Below, piece by piece: positions 24,415 through 33,736 of a stretch of 64,000 nucleotides of DNA. Positions within the stretch are counted from its first letter, which is position 1, and the number at the start of each line of letters is the position of its first letter. The notes under the pieces are model-generated. The model was not told the DNA's origin and searched no databases. It was given only the letters and a program-made list of their open reading frames with translations. The DNA is from Terriglobia bacterium (GTDB taxonomy: Bacteria > Acidobacteriota > Terriglobia > Terriglobales > Acidobacteriaceae), in the NCBI GenBank assembly GCA_020072815.1, contig JAIQGE010000005.1, forward strand, positions 248,001-312,000. The letters run 5' to 3'. The position numbers were made by a program, and so were the translations under genes.

Positions 24415-25368
24415 ATGCGAGCACTTGTAACCGGAGGCGCCGGGTTCCTCGGCTCCCACTTATGCGACGCGCTGATCGCGGGCGGCTGGTCCGTGGTCTG
24501 CGTGGACAACCTTCTCACCGGACGCACTTCCAATTTGTCCCAACTAAAGAATGACCCGCGTTTCGAATTCGTTGAGCAAGATGTCTCGGAGCCGTTTGAC
24601 GTTGGTGCGGTAGATTTTGTATTCGACTTCGCCTCGCCGGCCAGCCCGGTGGATTACATGCTGCACGGCATCGCCACCCTGAAAGCCGGCAGCTACGGAA
24701 CTGTGAATGCCCTGGAAGTCGCGCGCAAGCATCGCGCCGGCTTTCTCCTGGCTTCCACCAGCGAGTGTTACGGCGATCCCTTGGAGCATCCGCAGACGGA
24801 AACTTACTGGGGTCACGTCAATCCCATCGGGCCGCGTTCGGTTTATGACGAGGCCAAGCGCTTCGCTGAAGCCATGACCATGGCCTATCACCGCTATCAC
24901 CAGGTGAACACGCGGATTGTTCGCATCTTCAATACCTACGGTCCACGGCTGCAGTTGAACGATGGGCGGGTCATCTCCAACTTCATGAAGCAGGCCCTGC
25001 GCGGCGAGGACCTTACCGTTTACGGCGACGGCCGCCAGACCCGCAGCTTTTGCTACGTGAGCGACGAAATTGAAGGCATTTTGCGATTGTCCCGGTCGGA
25101 AGAGCATTTGCCGGTGAACATCGGCAACCCGGATGAATTCACCATGCTGGAGTGCGCCGCCGAGGTGCTGGCGGTGACTGGATCAAAGAGCAAGATCACT
25201 TTCGCTCCGCTGCCGCAAGACGATCCCAAGCAGCGCTGCCCGGACATCAGCAAAGCGAAAAAATTGCTTGGCTGGTCGCCCGTCGTCAGCCTGCGTGAAG
25301 GGCTAAAGCTTTCCCTGAGTTATTTTGAGAAAGCGGTGGCTGAAGAACGCGCCGCCGCCGCCAAGTAG
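24415..25368 (+). CDS. UDP-glucuronate decarboxylase (UDP-xylose synthase)
   Basis: A 317-residue short-chain dehydrogenase-type enzyme: GGAGFLG at 7-13 binds NAD and Tyr144-x3-Lys148 (SVYDEAKR) is the catalytic pair. The [24 protein letters not shown] and [12 protein letters not shown] blocks identify UDP-xylose synthase rather than a 4-epimerase. ATG 24415 has ACAGG five bases upstream; an in-frame TTG at 24397 would add MGLTGK and is less likely. It uses the product of ugd. The stop faces the 4-epimerase stop across 45 bases. Confidence 0.9.
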   Translation: MRALVTGGAGFLGSHLCDALIAGGWSVVCVDNLLTGRTSNLSQLKNDPRFEFVEQDVSEPFDVGAVDFVFDFASPASPVDYMLHGIATLKAGSYGTVNALEVARKHRAGFLLASTSECYGDPLEHPQTETYWGHVNPIGPRSVYDEAKRFAEAMTMAYHRYHQVNTRIVRIFNTYGPRLQLNDGRVISNFMKQALRGEDLTVYGDGRQTRSFCYVSDEIEGILRLSRSEEHLPVNIGNPDEFTMLECAAEVLAVTGSKSKITFAPLPQDDPKQRCPDISKAKKLLGWSPVVSLREGLKLSLSYFEKAVAEERAAAAK

Positions 25369-25413
25369 CGCCACGTCGCGGGCCGTTGCTTGGCGTGCGC
25401 TCCCGTTGCGTGC

Positions 25414-26448
25414 TCACACTTTGTAGTATTGCCGGTACCAATCCACAAAGCGGCCCACGCCCAGTTCAATCGGAGTGTGCGGGCGGTAGCCGGTGGCCCG
25501 CGAGAGCTCGTCGATATCGGCATACGTGGTGGGCACGTCTCCCGGCTGCATGGGCAGCGAGTTGATCACCGCCTTCTTGCCGATCTTCTCTTCCAGGACC
25601 TCAATCAGCCGCGTCAGCTCCACCGGCTGGTTGTTGCCGATGTTGTAAATGCGATAACGCGGTGAAACTTCGTCGTTCGCTGTGTGCGACGCGTCCGGCC
25701 CCGGCGGCTTGGCCATGGTGCGGACCACGCCTTCTACTACGTCGTCAACGTAGGTGAAATCGCGCAGCATCTTGCCGTGATTGAACACGTCAATCGGCTT
25801 GCCCTCGATGATGGCTTTGCAGAACTTGAACAGCGCCATGTCCGGCCTGCCCCACGGCCCGTACACTGTGAAAAACCGCAGGCCGGTCAGGGGCAAGCCG
25901 TAAAGATGCGCGTAAACGTGCGCGATCAGTTCATCGCTCTTCTTGGTGGCGGCATACAGGCTCACCGGATGGTCAACGTTGTCCCGTTCGGAAAAAGGGA
26001 TCTTCTTGTTGGCCCCGTAGACCGAACTCGAGGAAGCAAAAACAAAATGCGGAACATGCTTCTTGTAGGCCTCCTCCAGCAGGTTCACGAATCCCACAAC
26101 GTTGCTCTGCACATAGAGGTGCGGATTTTCCAGAGAGTAGCGCACGCCCGCCTGCGCTGCCAGGTGCACTACCGGACCAAAATCCTGGCGGAACAGTTGC
26201 TGGACCCAGCCCAGATCGCTGATGTCGCCCCGCACAAATTGAAAATTCTGGTGCTGCCCAAGAATCGCTACGCGGGCGTCCTTCAGGCCTTCGTTGTAGA
26301 AGGAATTGAGATTATCAATTCCCAGTACCGGTTGGCCCATCTGCAGAAGGCGCTGGCAGACGTGGAAACCAATGAAGCCTGCTGCTCCAGTGACCAGGAC
26401 TCTGCTCATCGCGATTTGTTTTTCAGTTGGCATCTTGTTCATGGGCAT
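25414..26448 (-). CDS. UDP-glucuronate 4-epimerase
   Basis: A 344-residue NAD-dependent epimerase giving UDP-galacturonate. TGAAGFIG starts at residue 20 and Tyr165-x3-Lys169 (SLYAATKKSDE) is catalytic. AAQAGVRYSLENPH and FTVYGPWGRPDMA are diagnostic of the UDP-GlcA 4-epimerase (GAE/CapI) group. ATG 26448 has GGAG ten bases upstream; ATG 26409 (MSRVLVTG) is an alternative that would trim 13 residues. It is divergent from the large secreted protein gene. A galacturonate product would fit the rhamnogalacturonan-lyase-like enzyme encoded at 39-43 kb. Confidence 0.9.
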   Translation of the reverse strand: MPMNKMPTEKQIAMSRVLVTGAAGFIGFHVCQRLLQMGQPVLGIDNLNSFYNEGLKDARVAILGQHQNFQFVRGDISDLGWVQQLFRQDFGPVVHLAAQAGVRYSLENPHLYVQSNVVGFVNLLEEAYKKHVPHFVFASSSSVYGANKKIPFSERDNVDHPVSLYAATKKSDELIAHVYAHLYGLPLTGLRFFTVYGPWGRPDMALFKFCKAIIEGKPIDVFNHGKMLRDFTYVDDVVEGVVRTMAKPPGPDASHTANDEVSPRYRIYNIGNNQPVELTRLIEVLEEKIGKKAVINSLPMQPGDVPTTYADIDELSRATGYRPHTPIELGVGRFVDWYRQYYKV

Positions 26449-26972
26449 CGCGGAATCTCTCCAGCATGGTATCAGGAACCCTCGGAGGTGCCGGACTCAG
26501 GGTGTCGAGTGCGCTAACAACTCGCATTCGCGCTCCATCCCAATCACGCGACGCGAATTCGAATGAAAATCCCTGCGTTCGTGGCCGTAGGCGCCAGTCG
26601 TTCGCTGCCTTGGCTGGTTCAGCGTCTGGCAATTTGTTGGCAGGATATGAAAATCGCCCACTCGAATATGCAATCGCTTTCACCGTGGCTTTCAGGTACT
26701 GCAAGGCAGTGCTCCATAGCGTTGTGCAACAGCAGCCATTTCCATCTCCAAGTCGTTTATTGACAAAAAGATAGCAGCGTGCTGGTTGCCTGCCCAACCG
26801 GCGATTCCGTAGCCCGGCGTTCGGCATCTCGCTTGCACCTACAGCATCAACACAGCCCCAGGAAGTAGTGTGGGTTGGAGCGGTAGCCGGAGGATGGATC
26901 GCAAGCATGAAGACAACCCAGGTTTCGTATCGTGCCGGCCAGTTGAGGTCAACCCCGGAGGAGGAAAATAAA
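26449..26972. other. Divergent control region of epimerase and large secreted protein
   Basis: About 520 bases with a weak EPS palindrome (26669-26682). Several open frames cross it on both strands but are Arg/Ser-rich and lack ribosome sites, so no gene is called. Confidence 0.5.
26669..26682. promoter_or_regulatory. EPS-regulon palindrome, weak candidate
   Basis: TGCAATCGCTTTCA matches TGCAA-N4-TTGCA in nine of ten fixed positions. It lies in the divergent gap between the epimerase and the secreted deacetylase-like gene. Confidence 0.25.
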
Positions 26973-29900
26973 ATGCGTTCGCGAATGATCTGTCTGACTA
27001 TCTTGATGTGCCTGCTGATTGCCGTTGCCGCCCCCGCTGTGGCCCAAAACCGCAATCTGACGGTTGCTGTGCTGGTCAATTCCACCAATACAACTGCTTA
27101 CAACACCAGCCAAACCACTCCCGGGGAATATCAGCGCTACGCGGAACGCTACCTGCAGAATTTTCAGGTGCCCTATCAGGTGTTTGATGTCTCCTCGGCA
27201 AATCCTCTGGCTGATCTGAACAGCCGCCAGTTGATCATTGCAGGCCACCGCGGGCTCTCACTGTCCGCCACCTGGCAGAATGCCATCGTTACCGCCGTGC
27301 AGGGCGGGACCGGCTTCGTTAACTTGGACTCAGCTTCAACCATCGGCGCCAACACCCATATCCAGACGATTTTTGGCGCCACCGGTTCCACGCTGGGCGC
27401 CGCCAGCACTTCCATCACCGTGCCTGCCGCTCTGGCGCCGGGCGGAGCGACGCCCCACTACATCGCTGGATTGCAGTGGAAGTCCCCGCTGGAATTTGCC
27501 GGCGACTTTGTTTACAGCTTTCATGTTGATCAAAACGGCGCGCAACAAACTGCTACCGCAACCGTCCTGCAGAACGCCGGTGGAACGGTCATCGCCAAAA
27601 TCGGCACAGATCCTCTTGTCCTGGCCACCACTTTCGGTTCTGGACGCGCCGTGAACTTCGGTACCCTGGATTATCTTCAGGCCGACCGTTTCGGCTTCAT
27701 GATGGGTGTGGACGATATTTTTTGGCGCAGCCTGGTGTGGGCCGCGCGCAAACCGTTTGCCCTTCGCGGCTATCCCCGCTTCTGGGCCCTGCGCATGGAC
27801 CACAACGTGGACACTGACTGGCCCACGCGCATCAAGGAAATGTACAATCCCACGCTCACCGGCAACGTCGCTGCTGACGGCACCGGCGGCCCCTGGAAAG
27901 TGACCGGCTCTGTCTATCTGAACTTCTTGCCGCCGGGCGATCCCGGCCGCGCTGCCATCATCCAGGACATGAAGGCGGGCAAGATTCAGCTCAGCCCCCA
28001 CGGGTTCCAGAGCGAGACTTACGGCGATCTGTTTTTCGGCGGTCCCAACACGCCGCCTGGGCCCTTGACGGACTCCCAGTGGCAGGCCAACGTCACTGCA
28101 ATCCAGCAGTGGGTGCAGGGCAACGGAGGGAATGACACCATTCCTTCTCTCTCCAAGTGGGTCCTGGGCCACTTCTATGACATCTCCAACAACGTGGGCT
28201 ACGATTTCTGGAACACCTTCGGGTTCCGCTACGTCGGCACCACCGACCTCCCGGGTTTTGTGTACACCACAGACCCCACGCAGGCCGGCTATCAGACCGA
28301 GCGACTCAAAGTATTCCCCTACTGGAAATACCAGCTGCCGCCCAAGCCGGCCAATGATTTTGCGTCCGACGAATCGTACTCATTCTTGTTCGCCGACGAT
28401 TTGACCATCGGCAGCCGCGCGGGCCTGCCATCACAGAACTTCTTTCTGGTGGGCTCACGAGCGCTCGATCACAACCTTGCCGGCGTTGATCCTGACATCG
28501 GCTGGTGTGACGGCGTGGGCAACGGCGCCGGGTTCAGCACCGGCAAATATGAATGGTATACATGGCGGCTTTTCACCAGCCTGGCGCCGGTGGAAGTGTT
28601 TACCCATGACGACGCCTACTCCAATTGCCAGGATACGGCGCGCAAGCAAATCATCACTGACGTTTCTGCGTGGCTGAACCAGCAGAAAGCCCGCCAGGTT
28701 TTCATGCAGGACATGTCGCAGTATATGTACGCGCGCACCAAGTCCACGCTGACGCAGGCCAGCTTTGACGGGACGAACATTACTTACACCTTCACCGGAA
28801 AAGCCGCCGATCCAGACGGCGTTCTGGTTCCCACACAGGTTCTGGTGTTCAGCGGTGATAACGAAGGAGCGTGGCAAACCGTAGCCGGTTTCACCAACGG
28901 CCTGGTCGCCACACTGGCGCCGCCTCCCGCTCCACCCACCGTGGTTGCCATCACGCCTAACGCCGGCAGCATCGCGGGTGGGACCAGCGTCACCATCTCC
29001 GGAGCGAGTTTCACGGCTGGATCAACGGTGACCATCGGCGGGGCCAACGCCACCGCCGTCAGCTTCGTCAACAGTTCAACTCTCATCGCCAACACTCCCG
29101 CGGGCGCGCAAGGCACGGTTGATGTAACCGTGACTACGGCCAACGGCTCAGGCACGCTGAAGTCAAGCTTTACGTTTATTGGTCCGCCGGCGATCAGCCG
29201 GGTCAGCCCGTCGTCCGGTCCCAGCACCGGTGGCAACATCATCAACATTCACGGAACATCGTTCACCACCGGTACTCAAGTCACCATTGGTGGCGTAACG
29301 GCCGGCAACATTACTTTGATTGACAGCACCCGGCTCTCGGCAACGGTGCCGCCAGGAGCCATCGGCACGAACGCGACCGTAGCCGTCACCAGCTCGTTTG
29401 GTTCGGCTTCATCGGCTGGCGCTTACAGCTATCTTGATCCGGCATCCATTCTGCTGCAGGACAGCTTCAATGGAGACAGCAGCGCCACCTGGACGGCTTC
29501 GCCTCTGGGGCTGGCCAGCGGCTGGACGCGCGTGGGCGGGGCCTTTGACTTCTCCGGCATCGGCCACACCCAGCAGTATTCCGGCAGCACCAACTGGAAC
29601 AATTACGTTTTTGAAGCCAAAGTCCGCTTGTTCAGCCTGCAGAATTTCCCCGGCGGCATCCGCGGACGCATCAACCCCGCGAACGGAGTTGGATACGCCA
29701 TCTGGTTGTATCCCGGAACCAATGCCATCCGCCTGTTCCGCACCGGCGGATGGAACATTGATTCGTCTGGTCTAACCACCTTGGCCTCAGCTTCACTCAC
29801 CTACGACGCCACGTCGTTCCATACTCTGCGGCTCGGCTTCCAGGGAAGCACCATTCAGGTTTTCTGGGATGGGACGCTGGTTATGAGCGCCGTGGATTCC

Positions 29901-31064
29901 ACCAACCTGACCGGCGTGGTGGCTTTTGACGTATCCAACCAGCACATTCAGTTCGAAGACGCGCTGGTCACCGGGACCATCGCTTCCGGACCATTCCCCA
30001 CCAGCGTGAGCGTATCGCCCACCAGTATTGCTTTGACATCCGCCGGCGCCACGCAACAGCTCACTCTCACCGCCAACATGTCTGACGGGTCCACGCAGAA
30101 CGTCACCAGCAGCCCGGGATCAACTTACACCTCAAGCAACACCGCGGCAGCCACGGTGAGTTCCACTGGACTGGTAACAGCCGTGGCCAGCGGCAACGCC
30201 ACCATCACCGCGTCAAACAGCGGGTTGAGCGCGACGTCCAGCGTGAACGTTGCGATCACCGCACCCACCATCACGCGCGTGAGCCCCACTCACGGCAGCA
30301 CCGCGGGCGGCGACCGCATGGATATTTACGGCGCCAGTCTGAGCGTAAATACCAGCGTAACCATTCAGGGCCATGCTGCTTCCGTTCTGTCTGGCTTGGC
30401 GGACGGCAGCATGATCACCGTCACCGTTCCAGCGGGCGCCGCTGGCAGCGCGGACGTGGTTGTCTCCAACCCGGCCACCGGCAGCACAACCATGGCGGGG
30501 GGATACACTTACGTGAATCCGTCTTCGATTCTGTTCCAGGATTCATTCAACCTCGCGTCCCTGAACAATTGGTCCATCTCTCCGCTCGGCCTGCTTGGTA
30601 ACTGGACGGCGGCCACGGACATTGCCGACTACAATGGCGGCGGCCACACCCAGCTCTATGCTGGCAGCAACGCCTGGACCGACTACACCGTGGAGGCGCG
30701 ATTCAACGTGTTCTCCATCAATAACTATCCGGGCGGCCTGCGCGGGCGCGTGAACACCGCCACCGGCGCCGGTTACGAAGCGTGGATCCTGCCGGGCTCC
30801 AAGACCATCGTCCTGTATCGCACTGGCGGATGGTCCATTGACTCGCCCGGTCTGACCGCGCTCGGATCATTTACCGTGGCCAACATGGATCCCAATGTGT
30901 TCCACAGCCTGAAGTTGAGCTTCAGCGGATCGTCCATTTCGGTGATCTACGATGGTCTCACCATCATCCAGGCCACCGACTCAAACCTGACCAGCGGCGC
31001 CGTCGCTCTGGATGTGAGCAACCAGCACATGCAATTCGACGACATCTTTGTTGTTACACCCTGA
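26973..31064 (+). CDS. Large secreted multidomain protein, deacetylase-like catalytic region with TIG and laminin-G-like domains
   Basis: A 1363-residue exported protein. The ATG at 26973 follows GGAGGAGG and starts a clear signal peptide (to AVAQ, about 25). Residues about 26-250 look like a class-I GATase/flavodoxin-like fold (NSRQLIIAGHRGLS). About 260-620 carries RMDHNVDTD (273), SPHGF (340) and THDD (543), reminiscent of the metal site of NodB-type polysaccharide deacetylases. Two IPT/TIG domains (653-820), a laminin-G/DUF1080-like domain (822-1004), a BIG2 domain (1008-1094), a third TIG (1094-1180) and a second laminin-G-like domain (1182-1363) follow. It probably modifies or binds the exported polysaccharide. 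The catalytic call is tentative. No anchor or sorting tail is present, so it is likely released. Confidence 0.65.
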   Translation: MRSRMICLTILMCLLIAVAAPAVAQNRNLTVAVLVNSTNTTAYNTSQTTPGEYQRYAERYLQNFQVPYQVFDVSSANPLADLNSRQLIIAGHRGLSLSATWQNAIVTAVQGGTGFVNLDSASTIGANTHIQTIFGATGSTLGAASTSITVPAALAPGGATPHYIAGLQWKSPLEFAGDFVYSFHVDQNGAQQTATATVLQNAGGTVIAKIGTDPLVLATTFGSGRAVNFGTLDYLQADRFGFMMGVDDIFWRSLVWAARKPFALRGYPRFWALRMDHNVDTDWPTRIKEMYNPTLTGNVAADGTGGPWKVTGSVYLNFLPPGDPGRAAIIQDMKAGKIQLSPHGFQSETYGDLFFGGPNTPPGPLTDSQWQANVTAIQQWVQGNGGNDTIPSLSKWVLGHFYDISNNVGYDFWNTFGFRYVGTTDLPGFVYTTDPTQAGYQTERLKVFPYWKYQLPPKPANDFASDESYSFLFADDLTIGSRAGLPSQNFFLVGSRALDHNLAGVDPDIGWCDGVGNGAGFSTGKYEWYTWRLFTSLAPVEVFTHDDAYSNCQDTARKQIITDVSAWLNQQKARQVFMQDMSQYMYARTKSTLTQASFDGTNITYTFTGKAADPDGVLVPTQVLVFSGDNEGAWQTVAGFTNGLVATLAPPPAPPTVVAITPNAGSIAGGTSVTISGASFTAGSTVTIGGANATAVSFVNSSTLIANTPAGAQGTVDVTVTTANGSGTLKSSFTFIGPPAISRVSPSSGPSTGGNIINIHGTSFTTGTQVTIGGVTAGNITLIDSTRLSATVPPGAIGTNATVAVTSSFGSASSAGAYSYLDPASILLQDSFNGDSSATWTASPLGLASGWTRVGGAFDFSGIGHTQQYSGSTNWNNYVFEAKVRLFSLQNFPGGIRGRINPANGVGYAIWLYPGTNAIRLFRTGGWNIDSSGLTTLASASLTYDATSFHTLRLGFQGSTIQVFWDGTLVMSAVDSTNLTGVVAFDVSNQHIQFEDALVTGTIASGPFPTSVSVSPTSIALTSAGATQQLTLTANMSDGSTQNVTSSPGSTYTSSNTAAATVSSTGLVTAVASGNATITASNSGLSATSSVNVAITAPTITRVSPTHGSTAGGDRMDIYGASLSVNTSVTIQGHAASVLSGLADGSMITVTVPAGAAGSADVVVSNPATGSTTMAGGYTYVNPSSILFQDSFNLASLNNWSISPLGLLGNWTAATDIADYNGGGHTQLYAGSNAWTDYTVEARFNVFSINNYPGGLRGRVNTATGAGYEAWILPGSKTIVLYRTGGWSIDSPGLTALGSFTVANMDPNVFHSLKLSFSGSSISVIYDGLTIIQATDSNLTSGAVALDVSNQHMQFDDIFVVTP

Positions 31065-31117
31065 TTGTCGGTTACGTGATTGTTAGTAACGACTGTACGA
31101 GTTAGTTTGTTCTGAGC

Positions 31118-31159
31118 GCCTTGCCATTGTCATGAGGGGATGCAATGGCAAGGCCTTTT
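31118..31159 (+). terminator. Rho-independent terminator after the 1363-residue protein
   Basis: GCCTTGCCATTG (31118-31129) pairs with CAATGGCAAGGC (31143-31154) and is followed by CTTTTC, 54 bases past the stop. Confidence 0.8.
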
Positions 31160-31226
31160 CATGAAGGTTGTGGCTGGAGAAAGGCAGTCCTGTCCAGGCC
31201 AGTGTCTTGGTCTACGCCCTCCCGCT

Positions 31227-31874
31227 TCAGTAGAGTAGGTGGTATCCTGCCAGCTTGACGTATTCTTGCGCCACATAAGACCAGTGGCCTTTCCGTTTCC
31301 ACCAAGTGTCACGCTGAAACGAGCTGGCCTCTTCCGGGACAGCCAAAAAGAAAACGGTCCTCTCTTGGAAGAACGGAATTCGCCGGCAGCAGAATCGTAT
31401 GCGGCGAAGATGGATTGAAGTGCTCACCAGCGCAATGCTGCGCGGCGGCTCCGGAGCCAGATAGCCGGCAAGGGCGGACAACTCCCAGAATGTGTTGTGC
31501 CGCTTGAGCCCTGCCAGACGGACCTGGCGGCTTCCCTTGGTGAAATCCATCCAGAAATGCCGCTGGAAGGGCTGCGTTTTGTCCCGCATGCTGATCAATT
31601 CAGGAAGTTCGAAGGCTGCGGCCGTCTGGCGAACTTCAAACCGGCCCACGCTGAGAATCAATCGCGGCGCAAGCCCGCGTTGGAAGAGTTCCAGTCCGTA
31701 ATCTTTTCTCTCCGGCCTGCCGGCCAGCACAAAGATCAGATCACACGGGCCCGGCACCTCATTGGCAATCAGAACATTGGAGACTGCATCAAGAATGCTC
31801 ACTTGGGCTGCCTTCTGTCTTCCCAAGCATACAGGCGGCGGGGGTGAAAGGCTGAAAAAGTAAGAGCAGCTCAA
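31227..31874 (-). CDS. DUF218 (YdcF/ElyC-like) protein
   Basis: About 215 residues with the DUF218 core: CDLIFVLAGRPERKDYGLEL, then GLAPRLILSVGRFEVR and IALVSTSIHLRR. DUF218 proteins such as YdcF and ElyC act in envelope or polysaccharide metabolism, with unknown chemistry. The only plausible starts are TTG at 31874 or an internal GTG near 31754; no ATG is in frame, so the N-terminus is uncertain. It follows the propeller gene at 31938 by 63 bases and is probably in its operon. The usual N-terminal membrane helix of ElyC is absent. Confidence 0.7.
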   Translation of the reverse strand: MSCSYFFSLSPPPPVCLGRQKAAQVSILDAVSNVLIANEVPGPCDLIFVLAGRPERKDYGLELFQRGLAPRLILSVGRFEVRQTAAAFELPELISMRDKTQPFQRHFWMDFTKGSRQVRLAGLKRHNTFWELSALAGYLAPEPPRSIALVSTSIHLRRIRFCCRRIPFFQERTVFFLAVPEEASSFQRDTWWKRKGHWSYVAQEYVKLAGYHLLY

Positions 31875-31937
31875 GGATTGCGCTCTCGATCTGCTCGGCT
31901 GTGAGTCCGCGACTCGCTTCCAAGATTCAGATTCGCA

Positions 31938-33059
31938 TCATTGGCCGCCCGTGTTGGGAGGATGGCCAAAGTTAATGCCGTAGGTCAAAGGCGGCCCGCC
32001 ACCCACCCCGGGGTAGGAAAACAGAACAAGCCAATCATTGTCGTAATCGTAGCCGCAGAAGGTGTCAACGCTCCCACCTGGGCTGGGAGCTGGATTCGGG
32101 CCTCCCGTGATGCCCAGGTCTGTCCAGGCGTTTGACGCAACCGTGTATGCGTACACGTGGCCTCGCGCTGGGTAAATCAGAATGCGGTTACGCTGCTTAT
32201 CGTAGGCATGGCAGGTGTAAGCTGACGCGGGCGCCTCCGGATGGGGATTCGCGGCGGTCCACCGGCTGGCAACCGGCTGGGTTGGGTCATAGAGATATGT
32301 TTGGGCAATGTCTGCACCGTTGTAACTGCGTTCTCCGCCGTACAGGACTACCTTGCCGCTGGCATAGTCATAGACCATGATGTGGGCGTGACGCGCTCCG
32401 GGAGCACAAGTGCTGCACACTCGTGTCCAGGTATTGTTGGCCGGGCTATATTCCCACGCTTCCGCCGAGGTGACTCCGGCGACTCCCTTATATCCCCCAT
32501 AAAGCAGAACGCGATCCACGTTGGGCATATAGACCATGGCCGATTCTTGCCGGATGTTGGGGTTAGGAACTGCTGTAGTTGACTGGAACCAGCTTCCGGA
32601 ACCCATAATCCCGTTGTGGGTAAACGAATACCAGTCATACTCGAGTCCTCCATCGCAAGAGCCCGAAGTTATGTATGTCTTGTTTCGAAGTGTGTCGTAG
32701 GTGATCTGATTGTAGGTTTCACGATGATTAGGCCGCACAACCGTGTTCCCAGGGCACATCTGGTTGGGTACATCACTGACCCATAGTTGGGTCCACAGAC
32801 CATTGGTGGGATTGAAGCTGAACATTGCGTCCGCCCAAATCCAGGAGCCGGCTGCTGAATCATCTTGAGTGAGTAGAAGAGTCTTGTTTTGATAGTCGTA
32901 AACGGTGTTTGTCCAGATAGTATAGGAAGGCTTGGGAAACCCTGTCTGGCTTATCGTTTGCCACGATTGGCCCAAAACAGCGGTGGCAGCGAACATGATC
33001 GCCAACGCCGCCATCAAATATTTACATATCGGTTGTAGTCTTGAAGTGGATACCAGCAT
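31938..33059 (-). CDS. Secreted kelch-like beta-propeller protein
   Basis: A 373-residue protein with a signal peptide (about 1-30, ending AVLGQ). Kelch-type blades follow: VYMPNVDRVLLYGGYKGV, TSAEAWEYSPANNTWTRVCS, VYDYASGKVVLYGGERSY. It is closely similar over its full length to the N-terminal half of the protein at 35826-37937 (shared WYSFTH, CAPGARHAHI and APASAYTCH), so the two are paralogs. Here the Ig-like and DUF5666 C-terminal modules are missing. AAGGAAAG precedes the ATG at 33059. Four conserved cysteines may form disulfides. Function is unknown; carbohydrate or protein binding on the cell surface is inferred. Confidence 0.75.
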   Translation of the reverse strand: MLVSTSRLQPICKYLMAALAIMFAATAVLGQSWQTISQTGFPKPSYTIWTNTVYDYQNKTLLLTQDDSAAGSWIWADAMFSFNPTNGLWTQLWVSDVPNQMCPGNTVVRPNHRETYNQITYDTLRNKTYITSGSCDGGLEYDWYSFTHNGIMGSGSWFQSTTAVPNPNIRQESAMVYMPNVDRVLLYGGYKGVAGVTSAEAWEYSPANNTWTRVCSTCAPGARHAHIMVYDYASGKVVLYGGERSYNGADIAQTYLYDPTQPVASRWTAANPHPEAPASAYTCHAYDKQRNRILIYPARGHVYAYTVASNAWTDLGITGGPNPAPSPGGSVDTFCGYDYDNDWLVLFSYPGVGGGPPLTYGINFGHPPNTGGQ

Positions 33060-33537
33060 GGCACTTTCCTTTCTTTACGAGTTTTCAAGCAGCGTGACGA
33101 TTCGCTGCAATATGAGCAACGGAAAGCTGGTAATGCGGAGCCGTGCTGCACGAACCGTGGGAGTGTGAGGTTGCCCGTGCTAACTGGGCAAGGCGCATCT
33201 GATTCAGCTACCACACCTTCATTATGTTAGATAGGCAAGATGTGACAAGTGTGCCTGCCGAGAAAGTAAATGAAGCCTTGCCTGCACAAGTTGTGGGGCA
33301 AAATATTCAAAAAACCGTTCTATCTAGAAGTTCATCTCATAGATTAACTAACTCTAATCTCTGCGGTGTAGGTGCAATTGAGTTTCATAAGGGCTTAGTG
33401 AGCCGTAAGGTCTCGCAAAAAGAGTAATGAGGTAGCGTCTAGTTGTAAGAGAAGTAAATGTTTAGTATTCGATAAATGTGTACTCTTTGTCAGATACAGC
33501 GCCGGGCAAATGAAGCAATGAGGTTAGCACGTGAAAG

Positions 33538-33551
33538 TGCAAATCGCTGCA
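33538..33551. promoter_or_regulatory. EPS-regulon palindrome, site 6
   Basis: TGCAAATCGCTGCA lies 478 bases from the propeller gene at 33059, further than the other sites. Confidence 0.4.
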
Positions 33552-33663
33552 GTGGGAGCGGAGGTAAAGTAGGCCTTCTCTGATGGTTTCCGCAGAAGTG
33601 AGATTTGGCCAAATACTTGCGACTGGAGTGCATCGCGGGGAAAGGAAAGCTCCGTGTCCAGAT

Positions 33664-33715
33664 AGTGGGTCAGTTGGACTGACCCACTACCCGCATCAGC
33701 GTCTAGCGATTCGCG
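33664..33715. repeat. Hairpin repeat element, copy 2
   Basis: AGTGGGTCAGT and ACTGACCCACT (33664-33674, 33678-33688) form an 11-bp stem, followed by CATCAGCGTCTAGCGATTCGC as at 11346-11408. Here it lies just past the stop of the beta-helix gene. Confidence 0.75.
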
Positions 33716-33736
33716 TGTCCATGCGTGTTGTGGGTG

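Larger units (their letters stand above)
33060..33736. other. Intergenic region with palindrome and hairpin repeat
   Basis: About 680 AT-richer bases upstream of the propeller gene. It contains EPS palindrome site 6 and the second copy of the hairpin repeat. No gene is supported. Confidence 0.55.

Noticed and set aside
26423-27088. 221-residue minus-strand frame in the divergent gap
   Set aside because: Overlaps the well-supported signal peptide region of the 1363-residue protein and the epimerase start, with no coding character.
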